The position numbers and the translations under genes were made by a program. Source: Halopseudomonas pertucinogena (GTDB taxonomy: Bacteria > Pseudomonadota > Gammaproteobacteria > Pseudomonadales > Pseudomonadaceae). From it: a stretch of 64,000 bases of DNA. The DNA lies in contig NZ_BMNN01000001.1 in the NCBI RefSeq assembly GCF_014646575.1, positions 372,001 to 436,000 of the forward strand, in the 5' to 3' direction. Below the pieces are notes generated by a model. The model was given only the letters and a program-made list of their open reading frames with translations. It made no database searches and was not told the origin of the DNA. This document shows, in pieces, positions 45,611-54,318 of this stretch. Positions within the stretch are counted from its first letter, which is position 1; each line of letters starts with the position of its first letter.

Positions 45611-46393
45611 ATGGGTGTCATGCAGCTGTTCGATCTCACGGGCAAGGTTGCCCTGATCACCGGCGGAACGAAAGGGCTGGGCCTGCAGATGGCTGAAGCC
45701 TTTGGCGAGCAGGGGGCGAAGATCTTCATCAACGCGCGCAAGGCCGAGGAGGTGCAGCAGGTTGTCGAGCAGCTCAATGCCCGTGGCATCGAAGCGGCCG
45801 GTATCACCTGCGACCTGGGCAAGCCCGAGGGCAACCCGGTGGCCACCCTGGTGGATGCCGTCGAGGCGCGTTTCGGTACCATCGACATCCTGGTCAACAA
45901 TGCCGGCACCACCTGGGGCGAGCCGGCTGCCGAGCACAGCTACAGCGGCTGGCAGAAGGTGATGCACCTCAACGTGGATGTCTGCTTCCTGCTCGCCCAG
46001 GAGGTCGCCCGCCGTTTCATGATCCCCCGGCGCTCGGGCAAGATCATCAATATCGCCTCGATTGCCGGGCTCAAGGGCAATGGCCCCAACACCGGCGTGC
46101 ATACGGTGGCCTACAACACCAGCAAGGCCGCTGCGATCAACCTGACCCGCGCACTGGCCGGGGAATGGGGCGCCTTCAATATCCACGTCAACGCCATCTG
46201 CCCCGGTTACTTTCCGACCAAGCTGGCCAAGGGGCTGGATCATGTCTCCGAGTCCATCATCCGTCAGACACCGCTGGGCCGCGTGGGCGGCGAGGATGAC
46301 ATCAAGGGCCTGGCGCTGTTCTTCGCCAGTGAAGCGTCCCGCCATGTCACCGGTCAGGCGGTGGCGGTGGATGGGGGCTACTCGGCAGTCTGA
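45611..46393 (+). CDS. Short-chain dehydrogenase/reductase
   Basis: A 260-residue SDR oxidoreductase. The cofactor motif is TGGTKGLG near 18-25, then NNAG near 97, catalytic Ser in IASIAGLKG near 148, and YNTSK near 169 (Tyr and Lys). The residue pattern after the second strand (INARKAEE) suggests NADP preference. It resembles 3-oxoacyl reductase/RhlG-like enzymes as well as sugar-acid dehydrogenases, so the substrate is open. It stands alone; a GGAGCC/GGCTCC hairpin follows. Confidence 0.85.
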   Translation: MGVMQLFDLTGKVALITGGTKGLGLQMAEAFGEQGAKIFINARKAEEVQQVVEQLNARGIEAAGITCDLGKPEGNPVATLVDAVEARFGTIDILVNNAGTTWGEPAAEHSYSGWQKVMHLNVDVCFLLAQEVARRFMIPRRSGKIINIASIAGLKGNGPNTGVHTVAYNTSKAAAINLTRALAGEWGAFNIHVNAICPGYFPTKLAKGLDHVSESIIRQTPLGRVGGEDDIKGLALFFASEASRHVTGQAVAVDGGYSAV

Positions 46394-46409
46394 GCCGTCA
46401 GCTGCATGA

Positions 46410-46428
46410 CGGAGCCGCAATGGCTCCG
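46410..46428. terminator. Hairpin between convergent SDR and DUF2489 genes
   Basis: CGGAGCC-GCAAT-GGCTCCG is a perfect 7-bp stem placed 16 bases after the SDR stop and 12 bases past the convergent gene's stop. T-runs are weak on both sides. Confidence 0.55.
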
Positions 46429-46439
46429 CCTTGCCGTGG

Positions 46440-46880
46440 TCAGATCAGACCGCTGCGCAGCTCCTGCGCGGCCCGGTGCAGCGCGTCCCGGTGCTGCTGT
46501 TCCAGCGTCTCCATGTACTCTTCGTGCTGGCGCCGCTGGGCCGCCGGCAGCGCTTTCCAGCTCTCGTGGGTGGGGATGTGTGCGGTGGCGTCGTAGATGG
46601 TTTCGAAGATCGCCAGGTTCAGGTTCGCCCGCCGCGGTCCGTCATAATTGTCCAGCAACACCTTGATGCGGATGGCGCCTTCGATCGGCGGCACCTGGCC
46701 TTCACAGAGCCCCCGCGCGAGCAGGCGGATGTCACCGGCCAGGCGCTGGTTCCGCTCATGGGTCTGCTGCATGCGCTGCTGGCGCCGCCGCCATACCTGA
46801 TACCACAGCCAGGCCGCATAGCCCGCAAGTAGGAAGATCAGCAGCAGGCCGCCGATCATCAGCCATTCACTGAAATCCAT
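46440..46880 (-). CDS. DUF2489-family membrane-anchored protein
   Basis: A 146-residue protein of unknown function with one N-terminal membrane segment (about 7-27, LMIGGLLLIFLLAGYAAWLW) and a cytoplasmic helical part containing LLARGLCEGQVPPIEGAIR and HIPTHESWKALPAAQRRQHE, the pattern of DUF2489. Its start overlaps the stop of the upstream lipoprotein gene in TGATG, so the two are co-translated. Confidence 0.82.
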   Translation of the reverse strand: MDFSEWLMIGGLLLIFLLAGYAAWLWYQVWRRRQQRMQQTHERNQRLAGDIRLLARGLCEGQVPPIEGAIRIKVLLDNYDGPRRANLNLAIFETIYDATAHIPTHESWKALPAAQRRQHEEYMETLEQQHRDALHRAAQELRSGLI

Positions 46881-47359
46881 CAGCGAACGCTCAGGGCGGC
46901 AGGGTCCAGCGTGCCGCTTTCGTTCAGGTTAAGACGCGGCGCCCAGAAATAGCCGGTGCGGATGTGCCCGTCGATGCGGTAATCGATCGGTTGCTGGGTT
47001 TCCGCCATCTTCAGCAGATCACCCAGGTGGCGCCAGATGTTGGAGCGTACCGTGAGGTTGAAGTACTCGGAGCCGTAGGCCGGCACGTCGAAGGCGTGAT
47101 CTGTCACGCCCGTGGCCAGGCGGGCGTCGTTCAGATAGATCTGGTAGTGCATGCCGCGGATGGGCAGGCTGCGGTCGTTGGGGTTGTCCACACGCATGCG
47201 CAGGCGGAAGGATTGCTCCCAGAGGTTGGACCTGAGCATTTCCACATTGGCCAGGCTGACATCGGGCTCGATATAGGACCGGTTGAACACGGCACAGCCG
47301 TTCAGCGAGAGCAGGCTGCCGAGCAGTAAGCACAGGGCCAGTCCAGAAACGCGCATCAT
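46880..47359 (-). CDS. Lipoprotein with LEA type 2 / WHy domain
   Basis: A 159-residue predicted lipoprotein: signal peptide with lipobox LSLNGC (lipidated Cys near 22), then a LEA14/WHy beta-sandwich (PDVSLANVEMLRSNLWEQSF; MRVDNPNDRSLPIRGMHYQI, in which NPN is the family hallmark). In plants this fold is tied to desiccation and stress; in bacteria the role is not settled. It is anchored to the outer or inner membrane facing the periplasm. ATG 47359 is preferred (GGAGGG about 9 bases ahead), with a second ATG just after. Confidence 0.82.
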   Translation of the reverse strand: MMRVSGLALCLLLGSLLSLNGCAVFNRSYIEPDVSLANVEMLRSNLWEQSFRLRMRVDNPNDRSLPIRGMHYQIYLNDARLATGVTDHAFDVPAYGSEYFNLTVRSNIWRHLGDLLKMAETQQPIDYRIDGHIRTGYFWAPRLNLNESGTLDPAALSVR

Positions 47360-47481
47360 CGATGGGATCCCTCCGTCTTGTGTGGATGTATTGTCGGCGA
47401 CGGGCAGCCTGTCCATACTAGGTGCTGTTGAAGGCAAACAGCAACGACCGTATCACCAATTTGCGACAGGGGAGTGAAAAG

Positions 47482-47982
47482 ATGGCTGGTTTCGAGGTTG
47501 TCTTCCAGGGGCAGGTGCAGCCCGGCCTGGACCCGGCACAGGTACGTGCCCGCATCGGCCAGCTGTTTCAGGTGGATGAGCGGCAGGTCGAAATGCTGTT
47601 TTCCGGTAGGCGCATCGTGATCAAGAGTGGTCTGGATGAGCAGGCCGCACAAAGGTACCGCCAGGCCATCGAGCGGGCCGGGGCCCAGTGTGAGCTCGTC
47701 CCGTTGCAGGAGGAGCCCCCCGCCGCCGCACCGGCGCCGGCCCCTGCGCGCGGTGTTGCGCCACGGGACGAGTTCATGGCCGCCTTCGTCGACGTCCAGG
47801 CCCCGGATTTCCCCCTGGCCGAGCCCGGGGCAGACATGCAGGACAGTTACACCGACCACCCTCCGCTGAACATCGACCTCTCGGCCTTCACCCTGGCGCC
47901 GCCGGGTACCGACCTTGACCAGCGGCCCGACCTGCCCCCGCCGCCGGCACCGGATACCAGCCACCTTCGACTGCAGGATTGA
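47482..47982 (+). CDS. Hypothetical protein with N-terminal alpha/beta domain and proline-rich tail
   Basis: A 166-residue protein, function unknown. The first 70 residues (FEVVFQGQVQPGLDPAQVRA, FSGRRIVIKSGLDEQAAQRY, IERAGAQCELV) form a compact domain also found at the N-terminus of various gammaproteobacterial proteins, with the Lys-containing IKSGLD as a hallmark. The rest is low complexity, rich in Pro and Ala (EEPPAAAPAPAPARG and PPPPAPDTS). ATG 47482 has GGGGAG 7 bases ahead. It is convergent with the YchJ-like gene 6 bases away. Confidence 0.7.
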   Translation: MAGFEVVFQGQVQPGLDPAQVRARIGQLFQVDERQVEMLFSGRRIVIKSGLDEQAAQRYRQAIERAGAQCELVPLQEEPPAAAPAPAPARGVAPRDEFMAAFVDVQAPDFPLAEPGADMQDSYTDHPPLNIDLSAFTLAPPGTDLDQRPDLPPPPAPDTSHLRLQD

Positions 47983-47988
47983 TCCGGT

Positions 47989-48465
47989 TCAGTAGCGACA
48001 GCACTGCTTGAACTTGCGCCCCGAACCGCAGGGGCAGGGATCGTTGCGCCGGGCCGTGACCGGATGGTTGGGGTCGATGAAATACCAGCGCTCCCCGAGC
48101 CGGCAGAAGTCGGAACACTCCAGGTGACTGTGTTCGCTGCCATTGCCTTCGGCCCAGCGCACCACGAAGGCTACCTGCGTCCGGGCTGCGTTGCCGCTGG
48201 TCGGATCCTCCTCGGTTACCTGCAGCCCCAGCCAGCGACTTTCCCGACTCCACTGCTCCATGGCCTGCCGGTCCAGCTGCGATTGCTGGGCGGGCAATGT
48301 GGTGGCCACCAGATAGTCGATCAGCCCCAGCACATAGGCGCTGTAGCGCGAACGCATCAGACGTCCGGCGGTCGGTGCCGGCTGGCCGAGGTGCAGCGGC
48401 TGACAGCAATCGGCATAGTGGCTGTTGTCGCCGCAGGGGCAGGGGGCGGTCGGGTCGGTGGGCAT
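47989..48465 (-). CDS. YchJ/UPF0225 protein with SEC-C zinc motifs
   Basis: A 158-residue protein with a Cys-rich motif at each end: CPCGDNSHYADCC near 9-21 and CPCGSGRKFKQCC at the C-terminus, the latter a SEC-C zinc-binding motif. The middle has RLMRSRYSAYVLGLIDYLV and an NTF2-like pattern. Function is unknown. The start is the ATG complementary to 48463-48465. It is divergent from dinG with 82 bases between. Confidence 0.88.
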   Translation of the reverse strand: MPTDPTAPCPCGDNSHYADCCQPLHLGQPAPTAGRLMRSRYSAYVLGLIDYLVATTLPAQQSQLDRQAMEQWSRESRWLGLQVTEEDPTSGNAARTQVAFVVRWAEGNGSEHSHLECSDFCRLGERWYFIDPNHPVTARRNDPCPCGSGRKFKQCCRY

Positions 48466-48547
48466 GATCGGTACCTGTAATGTGAGCGGGTCGCCGGGCG
48501 GTGGCCGGGGCCAGATGGTATCATTCCCGGTCTGCTCCGGAGACCCC

Positions 48548-50680
48548 ATGCTCAACGATGACCTCAAAGGCCAGATCCAGAAGGCCTACACCACGTTCCT
48601 CGAAAACAAGTCGCTGAAGCCGCGTTACGGCCAGCGATTGATGATTGCCGAGGTGGCCAAGCTGTTCGGCAATGTCGAGCTGGACGACGAGGGGCATCGC
48701 GCCGGCGAGGCGGCGGTGGCAGTGGTTGAAGCCGGCACGGGTACCGGCAAGACGGTTGCCTACTGTCTGGCGGGCATTCCCATCGCCAGGCACCTGGGCA
48801 AGCCGCTGGTGATCTCCACCGCCACGGTGGCACTGCAGGAGCAGATCGTTCTCAAGGATCTGCCGGACATCCAGCGCAACGCCGGGCTGGACTTTCATTT
48901 CGCCCTGGCCAAGGGGCGTGGCCGCTATGTGTGCCTGTCAAAGCTCGACCAGCTGCTGCAGGACAACCAGGCCATGGCCAGCCAGCAGCAGGGCTTCGCC
49001 GAGGAAGGTTTCCGCATCGATGTGGATGAGGCCGGGCTGAAGCTCTACACACGCATGGTCGAAGCCTTGGGCAGCAACAAGTGGGACGGCGAGCGTGATT
49101 CCTGGCCGGAAGCGCTGGAAGACCAGGACTGGTCCCGCCTGACCACCGACCATATCCAGTGCACCAATCGGCGCTGCGGGCATTTCAACCAGTGCGTGTT
49201 CTACAAGGCCCGCGAGGGCATCCAGAAGATCGACGTGATCGTCACCAACCATGATCTGGTGCTGGCGGACCTGGCCCTGGGTGGCGGCGCCATCCTGCCG
49301 GATCCGCGGGATTGCCTGTACGTTTTCGACGAGGGCCATCACCTGCCGGACAAGGCCATCAACCACTTCGCCCACCACACCCGCATGGGCGCCACCGCCG
49401 ACTGGCTCGATCAGCTGGACAAGAACCTGACGCGGCTGCTGGCTCAGCACCCGCTGCCGGGGGATTTCGGCCGGCTGCTGGAGCAGGTGCCGCAACAGGC
49501 CCGGGAGCTTCGCCCCCACCAGCAGTTCATGGCCCAGGCGCTGGGTGAAGTGGCGGATTTTGCCAGCAGCGAAGATGTCAGCGGGCACGTGCGACCGCAG
49601 TACCGCTTTGAACATGGCGTGGTGCCCGAGCAGCTGCGGGAGATGTCGGTGGAGCTGAAGGCCGGGTTCGGCCGCATCACCGATCTGCTGCAGCGGCTGG
49701 TGGACCTGCTGAAGGACGCCATGGACGGGGAGGTGAGTGGCGTTCACCAGACCCAGGCCGAAGAATGGTACCCGCTGTTCGGTGCCCTGCAGGCCCGGGC
49801 CGAGGGCAACTGGACGCTGTGGACCCATTTCAGCCAGGTCGACCCCGAGGACAAGCCGCCGACCGCCCGCTGGCTGACCCTGACCGAGCAGGGTGATCTG
49901 GAGGTGCATGTCAGCCCGATTCTGGCCGCCGACACGCTGCGCCAGTATCTGTGGCATTCGGCCTTTGCCGCGCTGGTCACTTCGGCCACCATCACTGCGC
50001 TGGGGCGATTCGACCGCTTCAGTCACCGCGCCGGCCTGCCGAAGAACGCGGTATGTACCCTGGCGCCCAGCCCCTTCCGGTATGCCGAGAGTGGCGTGCT
50101 GCGGATACCCGACCACGGCGCTGACCCGCGGGACAACGCCGGTCACAGCGCGTCGATCATCGAGCATCTGCCGCAGATGCTGGCGGACGAGCCAGGCAGT
50201 CTGGTGCTGTTCTCCTCGCGCCGACAGATGCTCGAGGTCTTTGCCGGGCTGCCCGCGGCCTTCCGCGAGCGGGTGCTGGTGCAGGGCGACCTGTCGAAGC
50301 AGGAGCTGATCCGCCAGCACCGCGCACGGGTCGACAATGGCGAACCCAGCGTGATCTTCGGCCTGGCGAGTTTTGCCGAAGGGGTGGATCTGCCGGGGAA
50401 ATACTGTGAGCATGTGGTGATCGCCAAGATACCGTTCGCGGTGCCCGATGACCCGGTCGAAGCGGCGCTGTCCGAATGGATCGAGCGCAATGGCGGCAAT
50501 CCGTTCATGGAGATTGCGGTACCCGATGCCTGCCTGCGGCTGGTTCAGGCCTGCGGGCGACTGCTGCGTACCGAGCAGGACACCGGCACCGTCACGCTGC
50601 TGGATCGGCGGCTGGTGACCCAGCGTTACGGCAAGGCCATACTCAACGCATTGCCGCCGTTTCGCAGAGAGATAGAATGA
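48548..50680 (+). CDS. dinG: ATP-dependent DNA helicase DinG
   Basis: A 710-residue XPD-like superfamily 2 helicase. Walker A is EAGTGTGKT near 65-73, the iron-sulfur Cys cluster includes Cys in GRYVCLSKL near 125 and CTNRRCGHFNQCVFY near 205-219, and the DEAH-type box is DEGHHLP near 264. Motifs IV-VI are near 555-690 (LVLFSSRRQML, FGLASFAEGVDLPG, QACGRLLRTEQD). It unwinds 5' to 3' and resolves R-loops and G-quadruplexes. ATG 48548 (CGGAG ahead) gives the usual length; a longer frame from 48425 overlaps the divergent gene. Confidence 0.95.
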   Translation: MLNDDLKGQIQKAYTTFLENKSLKPRYGQRLMIAEVAKLFGNVELDDEGHRAGEAAVAVVEAGTGTGKTVAYCLAGIPIARHLGKPLVISTATVALQEQIVLKDLPDIQRNAGLDFHFALAKGRGRYVCLSKLDQLLQDNQAMASQQQGFAEEGFRIDVDEAGLKLYTRMVEALGSNKWDGERDSWPEALEDQDWSRLTTDHIQCTNRRCGHFNQCVFYKAREGIQKIDVIVTNHDLVLADLALGGGAILPDPRDCLYVFDEGHHLPDKAINHFAHHTRMGATADWLDQLDKNLTRLLAQHPLPGDFGRLLEQVPQQARELRPHQQFMAQALGEVADFASSEDVSGHVRPQYRFEHGVVPEQLREMSVELKAGFGRITDLLQRLVDLLKDAMDGEVSGVHQTQAEEWYPLFGALQARAEGNWTLWTHFSQVDPEDKPPTARWLTLTEQGDLEVHVSPILAADTLRQYLWHSAFAALVTSATITALGRFDRFSHRAGLPKNAVCTLAPSPFRYAESGVLRIPDHGADPRDNAGHSASIIEHLPQMLADEPGSLVLFSSRRQMLEVFAGLPAAFRERVLVQGDLSKQELIRQHRARVDNGEPSVIFGLASFAEGVDLPGKYCEHVVIAKIPFAVPDDPVEAALSEWIERNGGNPFMEIAVPDACLRLVQACGRLLRTEQDTGTVTLLDRRLVTQRYGKAILNALPPFRREIE

Positions 50681-50711
50681 CAACCCAGTACCCCTGTCCG
50701 GATGATTTCAG

Positions 50712-51884
50712 ATGACCCAGGTGCAAGGCTATTTCGACCCCCGCTTCGAAACCGTGCGGGACCTGTTCGCCCAGCAGCAGAGCGATCCACAGGCGCGTGG
50801 CGCCGCGCTCTGTGTGACGGTGGGTGGCGACACCGTGCTGGACCTCTGGCATGGCGTCATGGACCGGGACAACAGTCGCGTCTGGGAGCAGGACACCCTG
50901 GTCAACGTGTTTTCCTGTACCAAGCCGATCGGTGCCGTGGCGCTGCTGCAGCAGGTACAGGCCGGGCGTATCGGTCTGGATGATCCGGTGGCAGATGTCT
51001 GGCCGGAATTCGCTCAGGCCGGCAAGCAGCAGATCACCTTCCGCCAGCTGCTCAGCCACCGCTCCGGCCTGTCCGCCATCAGCCAGCCGCTGGCCCCCGA
51101 AGCGCTCTTCGACTGGCAGGCCATGACCGCTGCCCTGGAGGCACAGGAGCCGTGGTGGCAACCGGGCGACCAGCACGGTTACGCGCCCCTTACCTATGCC
51201 TGGCTGCTGGGCGAGCCGCTGCGCCGGCTGACCGGCCAGATGCCCGGCGACTATCTGCGTGAGCAGATCTTCCAGCCGCTGGGGATGGACTTTCATGTGG
51301 GGGTGGCGGATGCCGACCTGCAGCGTATCGCCAGCGTCTCGCGCCTGCGCAACCAGTTCGGGGATGAATATGCCCGGGCCCTGTTCTCGGCCATGGGAGA
51401 CCCCGCCGGGCTCGCCTTCAAGGCCTTCGCCAACCCCAGCAGCCTGCAGAACAGTACCAACAAGCCGGAGTGGCAGCAGGCGCATATCCTGTCGGCCAAC
51501 GGCACCGGCAACGCCCGCTCGCTGGCGCGTTTCTGGCAGGTTCTGGCCCATGAGGGCAAGATCGACGGTGTGCAATTGCTGGATGCCGAGCTGGTGCAGC
51601 TGATGCACCGGGAACACAGCGCCGGCATGGACCTGACCCTGCACTGTCCTACCCGTTTCGGTCTGGGAGTGATGCTGGAACAGCAGTGGCAGGGTGGCAG
51701 CTTCGGCATGGGCGAGAACGCCTTCGGCCATCCCGGCGCCGGTGGCGCCCTGGGGTTCGCCGATCCGGACGCCGGTGTCGGCTTCGGTTACGTCACCAAC
51801 ACCATGGGCCCCTACGTGCTCACCGATCCCCGGGCCGGTGAACTGAGCCGCGAAACGTATCGATGCCTGCGCGAGCTGTACTGA
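50712..51884 (+). CDS. Serine beta-lactamase-like esterase (EstB/class C fold)
   Basis: A 390-residue serine hydrolase of the beta-lactamase/penicillin-binding fold. The SxxK motif is SCTKPIGA (Ser near 73), the Tyr motif is YAPLTYAWLLG near 157-167, and the C-terminal triad-like block is NAFGHPGAGGALGF near 335. No signal peptide is visible, which fits cytoplasmic EstB-type esterases better than resistance beta-lactamases. It begins 31 bases after dinG and is probably transcribed with it. Confidence 0.87.
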   Translation: MTQVQGYFDPRFETVRDLFAQQQSDPQARGAALCVTVGGDTVLDLWHGVMDRDNSRVWEQDTLVNVFSCTKPIGAVALLQQVQAGRIGLDDPVADVWPEFAQAGKQQITFRQLLSHRSGLSAISQPLAPEALFDWQAMTAALEAQEPWWQPGDQHGYAPLTYAWLLGEPLRRLTGQMPGDYLREQIFQPLGMDFHVGVADADLQRIASVSRLRNQFGDEYARALFSAMGDPAGLAFKAFANPSSLQNSTNKPEWQQAHILSANGTGNARSLARFWQVLAHEGKIDGVQLLDAELVQLMHREHSAGMDLTLHCPTRFGLGVMLEQQWQGGSFGMGENAFGHPGAGGALGFADPDAGVGFGYVTNTMGPYVLTDPRAGELSRETYRCLRELY

Positions 51885-51927
51885 GCGGCTGCGCCTGAAC
51901 CCCTAAACGAACCCACAGGAACAGCCG

Positions 51928-52569
51928 ATGAAATACAGCATCGCCGACATGCGCCGCAACTACACCCGCGATGGTCTCGTGGAAAGCCAGGCGCCGGAGG
52001 ACCCCTACACCCTGTTCGGCCTCTGGTTCAGCCAGGCGGTCGAGGTGGAGTCCACCGAGCCCAACGCCATGATGCTGGCCACGGTGGATGGGGAGGGGCA
52101 GCCGCATCTGCGCACCCTGCTGCTCAAGGGGTTTGATGATCGGGGGTTCGTTTTCTATACCAATTACCAGAGCGCCAAGGGCCGGCAGCTGCTGGCGCAC
52201 CCGGTGGCGGCGATGACCTTCTGGTGGCCCGACCTGGAGCGCCAGGTACGGATCGAAGGACGGGTCGAGCAGGTGACGGATCAGGAGTCGGATCAGTACT
52301 ACCAGAGTCGCCCGCTGGGCAGCCGGCTCGGCGCCTGGACCTCCCCGCAGAGCCAAGTGATCAGCGGTCGGGAAGAACTCGAACAGCGGCTGGCGGAGGT
52401 CGAACGCCGGTACGCTGATGCCGAGCCGCCGAGGCCGCCCCACTGGGGCGGTTTCCGGCTGGTACCGCAGATGATCGAGTTCTGGCAGGGCCGACCCAGC
52501 CGTCTGCACGACCGCCTGCGTTACTGCAGGGAAGAGGATGCCTGGCGGCGGGAGCGGCTGGCTCCCTGA
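51928..52569 (+). CDS. pdxH: Pyridoxamine 5'-phosphate oxidase
   Basis: A 213-residue FMN enzyme that oxidises pyridoxamine/pyridoxine 5'-phosphate to pyridoxal 5'-phosphate. It has [23 protein letters not shown] near 49-71 and [13 protein letters not shown] near 78. [18 protein letters not shown] follows, then [14 protein letters not shown], and the C-terminus [21 protein letters not shown] is the family's standard ending. AGGAACAG precedes ATG 51928. A strong terminator follows. Confidence 0.97.
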   Translation: MKYSIADMRRNYTRDGLVESQAPEDPYTLFGLWFSQAVEVESTEPNAMMLATVDGEGQPHLRTLLLKGFDDRGFVFYTNYQSAKGRQLLAHPVAAMTFWWPDLERQVRIEGRVEQVTDQESDQYYQSRPLGSRLGAWTSPQSQVISGREELEQRLAEVERRYADAEPPRPPHWGGFRLVPQMIEFWQGRPSRLHDRLRYCREEDAWRRERLAP

Positions 52570-52583
52570 GTCTGTTGCGCATG

Positions 52584-52612
52584 AAAAAGGCCGGCATTTG
52601 CCGGCCTTTTTT
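52584..52612. terminator. Bidirectional terminator between pdxH and aceF
   Basis: AAAAAGGCCGGC-ATTT-GCCGGCCTTTTTT gives a perfect GC-rich stem with A- and T-runs on the two sides, serving the convergent pdxH and aceF. Confidence 0.93.
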
Positions 52613-52624
52613 ATTACTGCAGCA

Positions 52625-54307
52625 TTACAACAGCATGGACCGTATGTCACCAAGCAGCTCGCCGAGCCGCTTGGTGAACTGGGCGGCAGCGGCGCCGTTG
52701 ATGGCGCGGTGGTCGTAGGACAGGGACAGCGGCAGCATCAGCCGTGGCTGGAAGGCGTTGCCGTCCCACACCGGCTGCATGGTTGCCCGGCTGACGCCGA
52801 GGATGGCCACTTCCGGTGTGTTCACGATCGGCGTGAAATAGGTCCCGCCGATGTGCCCCAGGCTGGAAATGGTGAAGCACGCGCCCTGCATCTCGTTGGC
52901 GCTGAGCTTCTTGTTGCGTGCCTTGTCGGCCAGCTCGGCCGCTTCGGCTGCCAGCTCCAGCAGGCTCTTTTTGTCCACGTCGCGGATCACGGCGACCAGC
53001 AGGCCGTCCGGCGTGTCCACGGCAAAGCCGATGTGCACGTAGTTCTTCTGGATCAGCTGCTTGCCATTGGCGGCCAGCGACACGTTGAAGTTGGGCTGTT
53101 CACGCAGCAGGTGGGCACAGGCCTTGAGCAGGAAGGGCAGTACCGTCAGCTTGACGCCGGCCTTCTCCGCCACGGCCTTCTGCGCCTTGCGGAAGGCTTC
53201 CAGTTCGCTGATGTCAGCCAGATCAAACTGAGTGACATGCGGAACGTTGAGCCAGCTGCGATGCAGGTTGGCCGCGCCGATCTGCTGCAGGCGGGTCATG
53301 TCCTTCAGCTCGACGTCACCAAAGCGGCTGAAGTCGACCTCCGGCACCTGCGGAATGCCCGCACCGCCTGTGGCCGCCGCTCCGCCGCCTTCCTTGCGCT
53401 GCTGCATAACGCCCTTCACGTGGGCCTGCACATCATCCTTGAGGATGCGGTTGCGCGGGCCGCTGCCGGTGATTTCGGTCAGATCAACGCCGAACTCGCG
53501 GGCCAGCTTGCGTACCGCAGGGCCGGCGTGGACCTTCTTGCCGCCTCTGGACGGCGCGCCCACCGGCGCCGGCTTCTCCTCGCTGGCGCTGCCGGAAGCG
53601 GCTGGCTTCTGGCTGGAGGGCGGCTCAGGGCGGGCCCCCTTCTCCGGTACCACGGCGACTTCGTCTTCGACCTCCTCGACAATGGCGGCGGGAGCTGACT
53701 CGTTCTCTTCGCCTTCGACGCGCAGGGTGACCATCGGGTCGCCGGTCTGCACTTCCTGCTCCAGCTTGACCTCGATGGACTCGATCACGCCGGCCGCCGG
53801 GGAGGGGACCTCCATGCTGGCCTTGTCGGACTCCAGGGTGAACAGGCTCTGTTCGGCCTCGACCTTGTCGCCGGGCTGCACCAGCAGCTCGATGACCCGG
53901 GCGCTTCCGTCGCCGATGTCGGGGATATTGAAGCTCTGCACGCTGCTCGCGGCCTTGCCGGCTGCTGGCTTCTGCTCGGCGGTGGCTTCTTTCTCTGCTT
54001 CCGGTTCGGGCTCGCTCTGAGCCTTGGCGTCGTCCTTGTCGTCGGCTTGTGCTTCAGGCTCGCCGGCGTCTTCCTCACCGCCGATTTCCAGCTCGATCAT
54101 GTCGTCACCCTCGTTGAGGGTATCGCCGATCTTGACCAGAATCGCCTTGATCACCCCAGCCTTGGGGCTGGGGACTTCCATGCTGGCCTTGTCGGATTCC
54201 AGGGTCAGCAGGCTCTGCTCCACCTCGACCGTATCGCCGACCTCGACCAGGATCTCGATGACTTCACCTTCGCCGCCGATGCCGGGTACCTTGATCACTT
54301 CACTCAT
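52625..54307 (-). CDS. aceF: Pyruvate dehydrogenase E2, dihydrolipoamide acetyltransferase
   Basis: A 560-residue E2 core of the pyruvate dehydrogenase complex. Two lipoyl domains (each with the ESDKASMEVPSP lipoyl-Lys motif, near 40 and 160) are joined by Ala/Pro/Glu-rich linkers. The E1/E3-binding domain near 265-300 (HAGPAVRKLAREFGVDLTEI) leads to the catalytic domain from 335, which ends with SLSYDHRAINGAAAAQFT (active-site His and Asp). The start is the ATG complementary to 54305-54307, 11 bases after aceE, so the two form an operon. Confidence 0.96.
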   Translation of the reverse strand: MSEVIKVPGIGGEGEVIEILVEVGDTVEVEQSLLTLESDKASMEVPSPKAGVIKAILVKIGDTLNEGDDMIELEIGGEEDAGEPEAQADDKDDAKAQSEPEPEAEKEATAEQKPAAGKAASSVQSFNIPDIGDGSARVIELLVQPGDKVEAEQSLFTLESDKASMEVPSPAAGVIESIEVKLEQEVQTGDPMVTLRVEGEENESAPAAIVEEVEDEVAVVPEKGARPEPPSSQKPAASGSASEEKPAPVGAPSRGGKKVHAGPAVRKLAREFGVDLTEITGSGPRNRILKDDVQAHVKGVMQQRKEGGGAAATGGAGIPQVPEVDFSRFGDVELKDMTRLQQIGAANLHRSWLNVPHVTQFDLADISELEAFRKAQKAVAEKAGVKLTVLPFLLKACAHLLREQPNFNVSLAANGKQLIQKNYVHIGFAVDTPDGLLVAVIRDVDKKSLLELAAEAAELADKARNKKLSANEMQGACFTISSLGHIGGTYFTPIVNTPEVAILGVSRATMQPVWDGNAFQPRLMLPLSLSYDHRAINGAAAAQFTKRLGELLGDIRSMLL

Positions 54308-54318
54308 GGCATCTCTCC

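Noticed and set aside
50712-51884. Antibiotic-resistance beta-lactamase
   Set aside because: It has the fold and SxxK motif but no signal peptide, and it looks like cytoplasmic EstB-type esterases.
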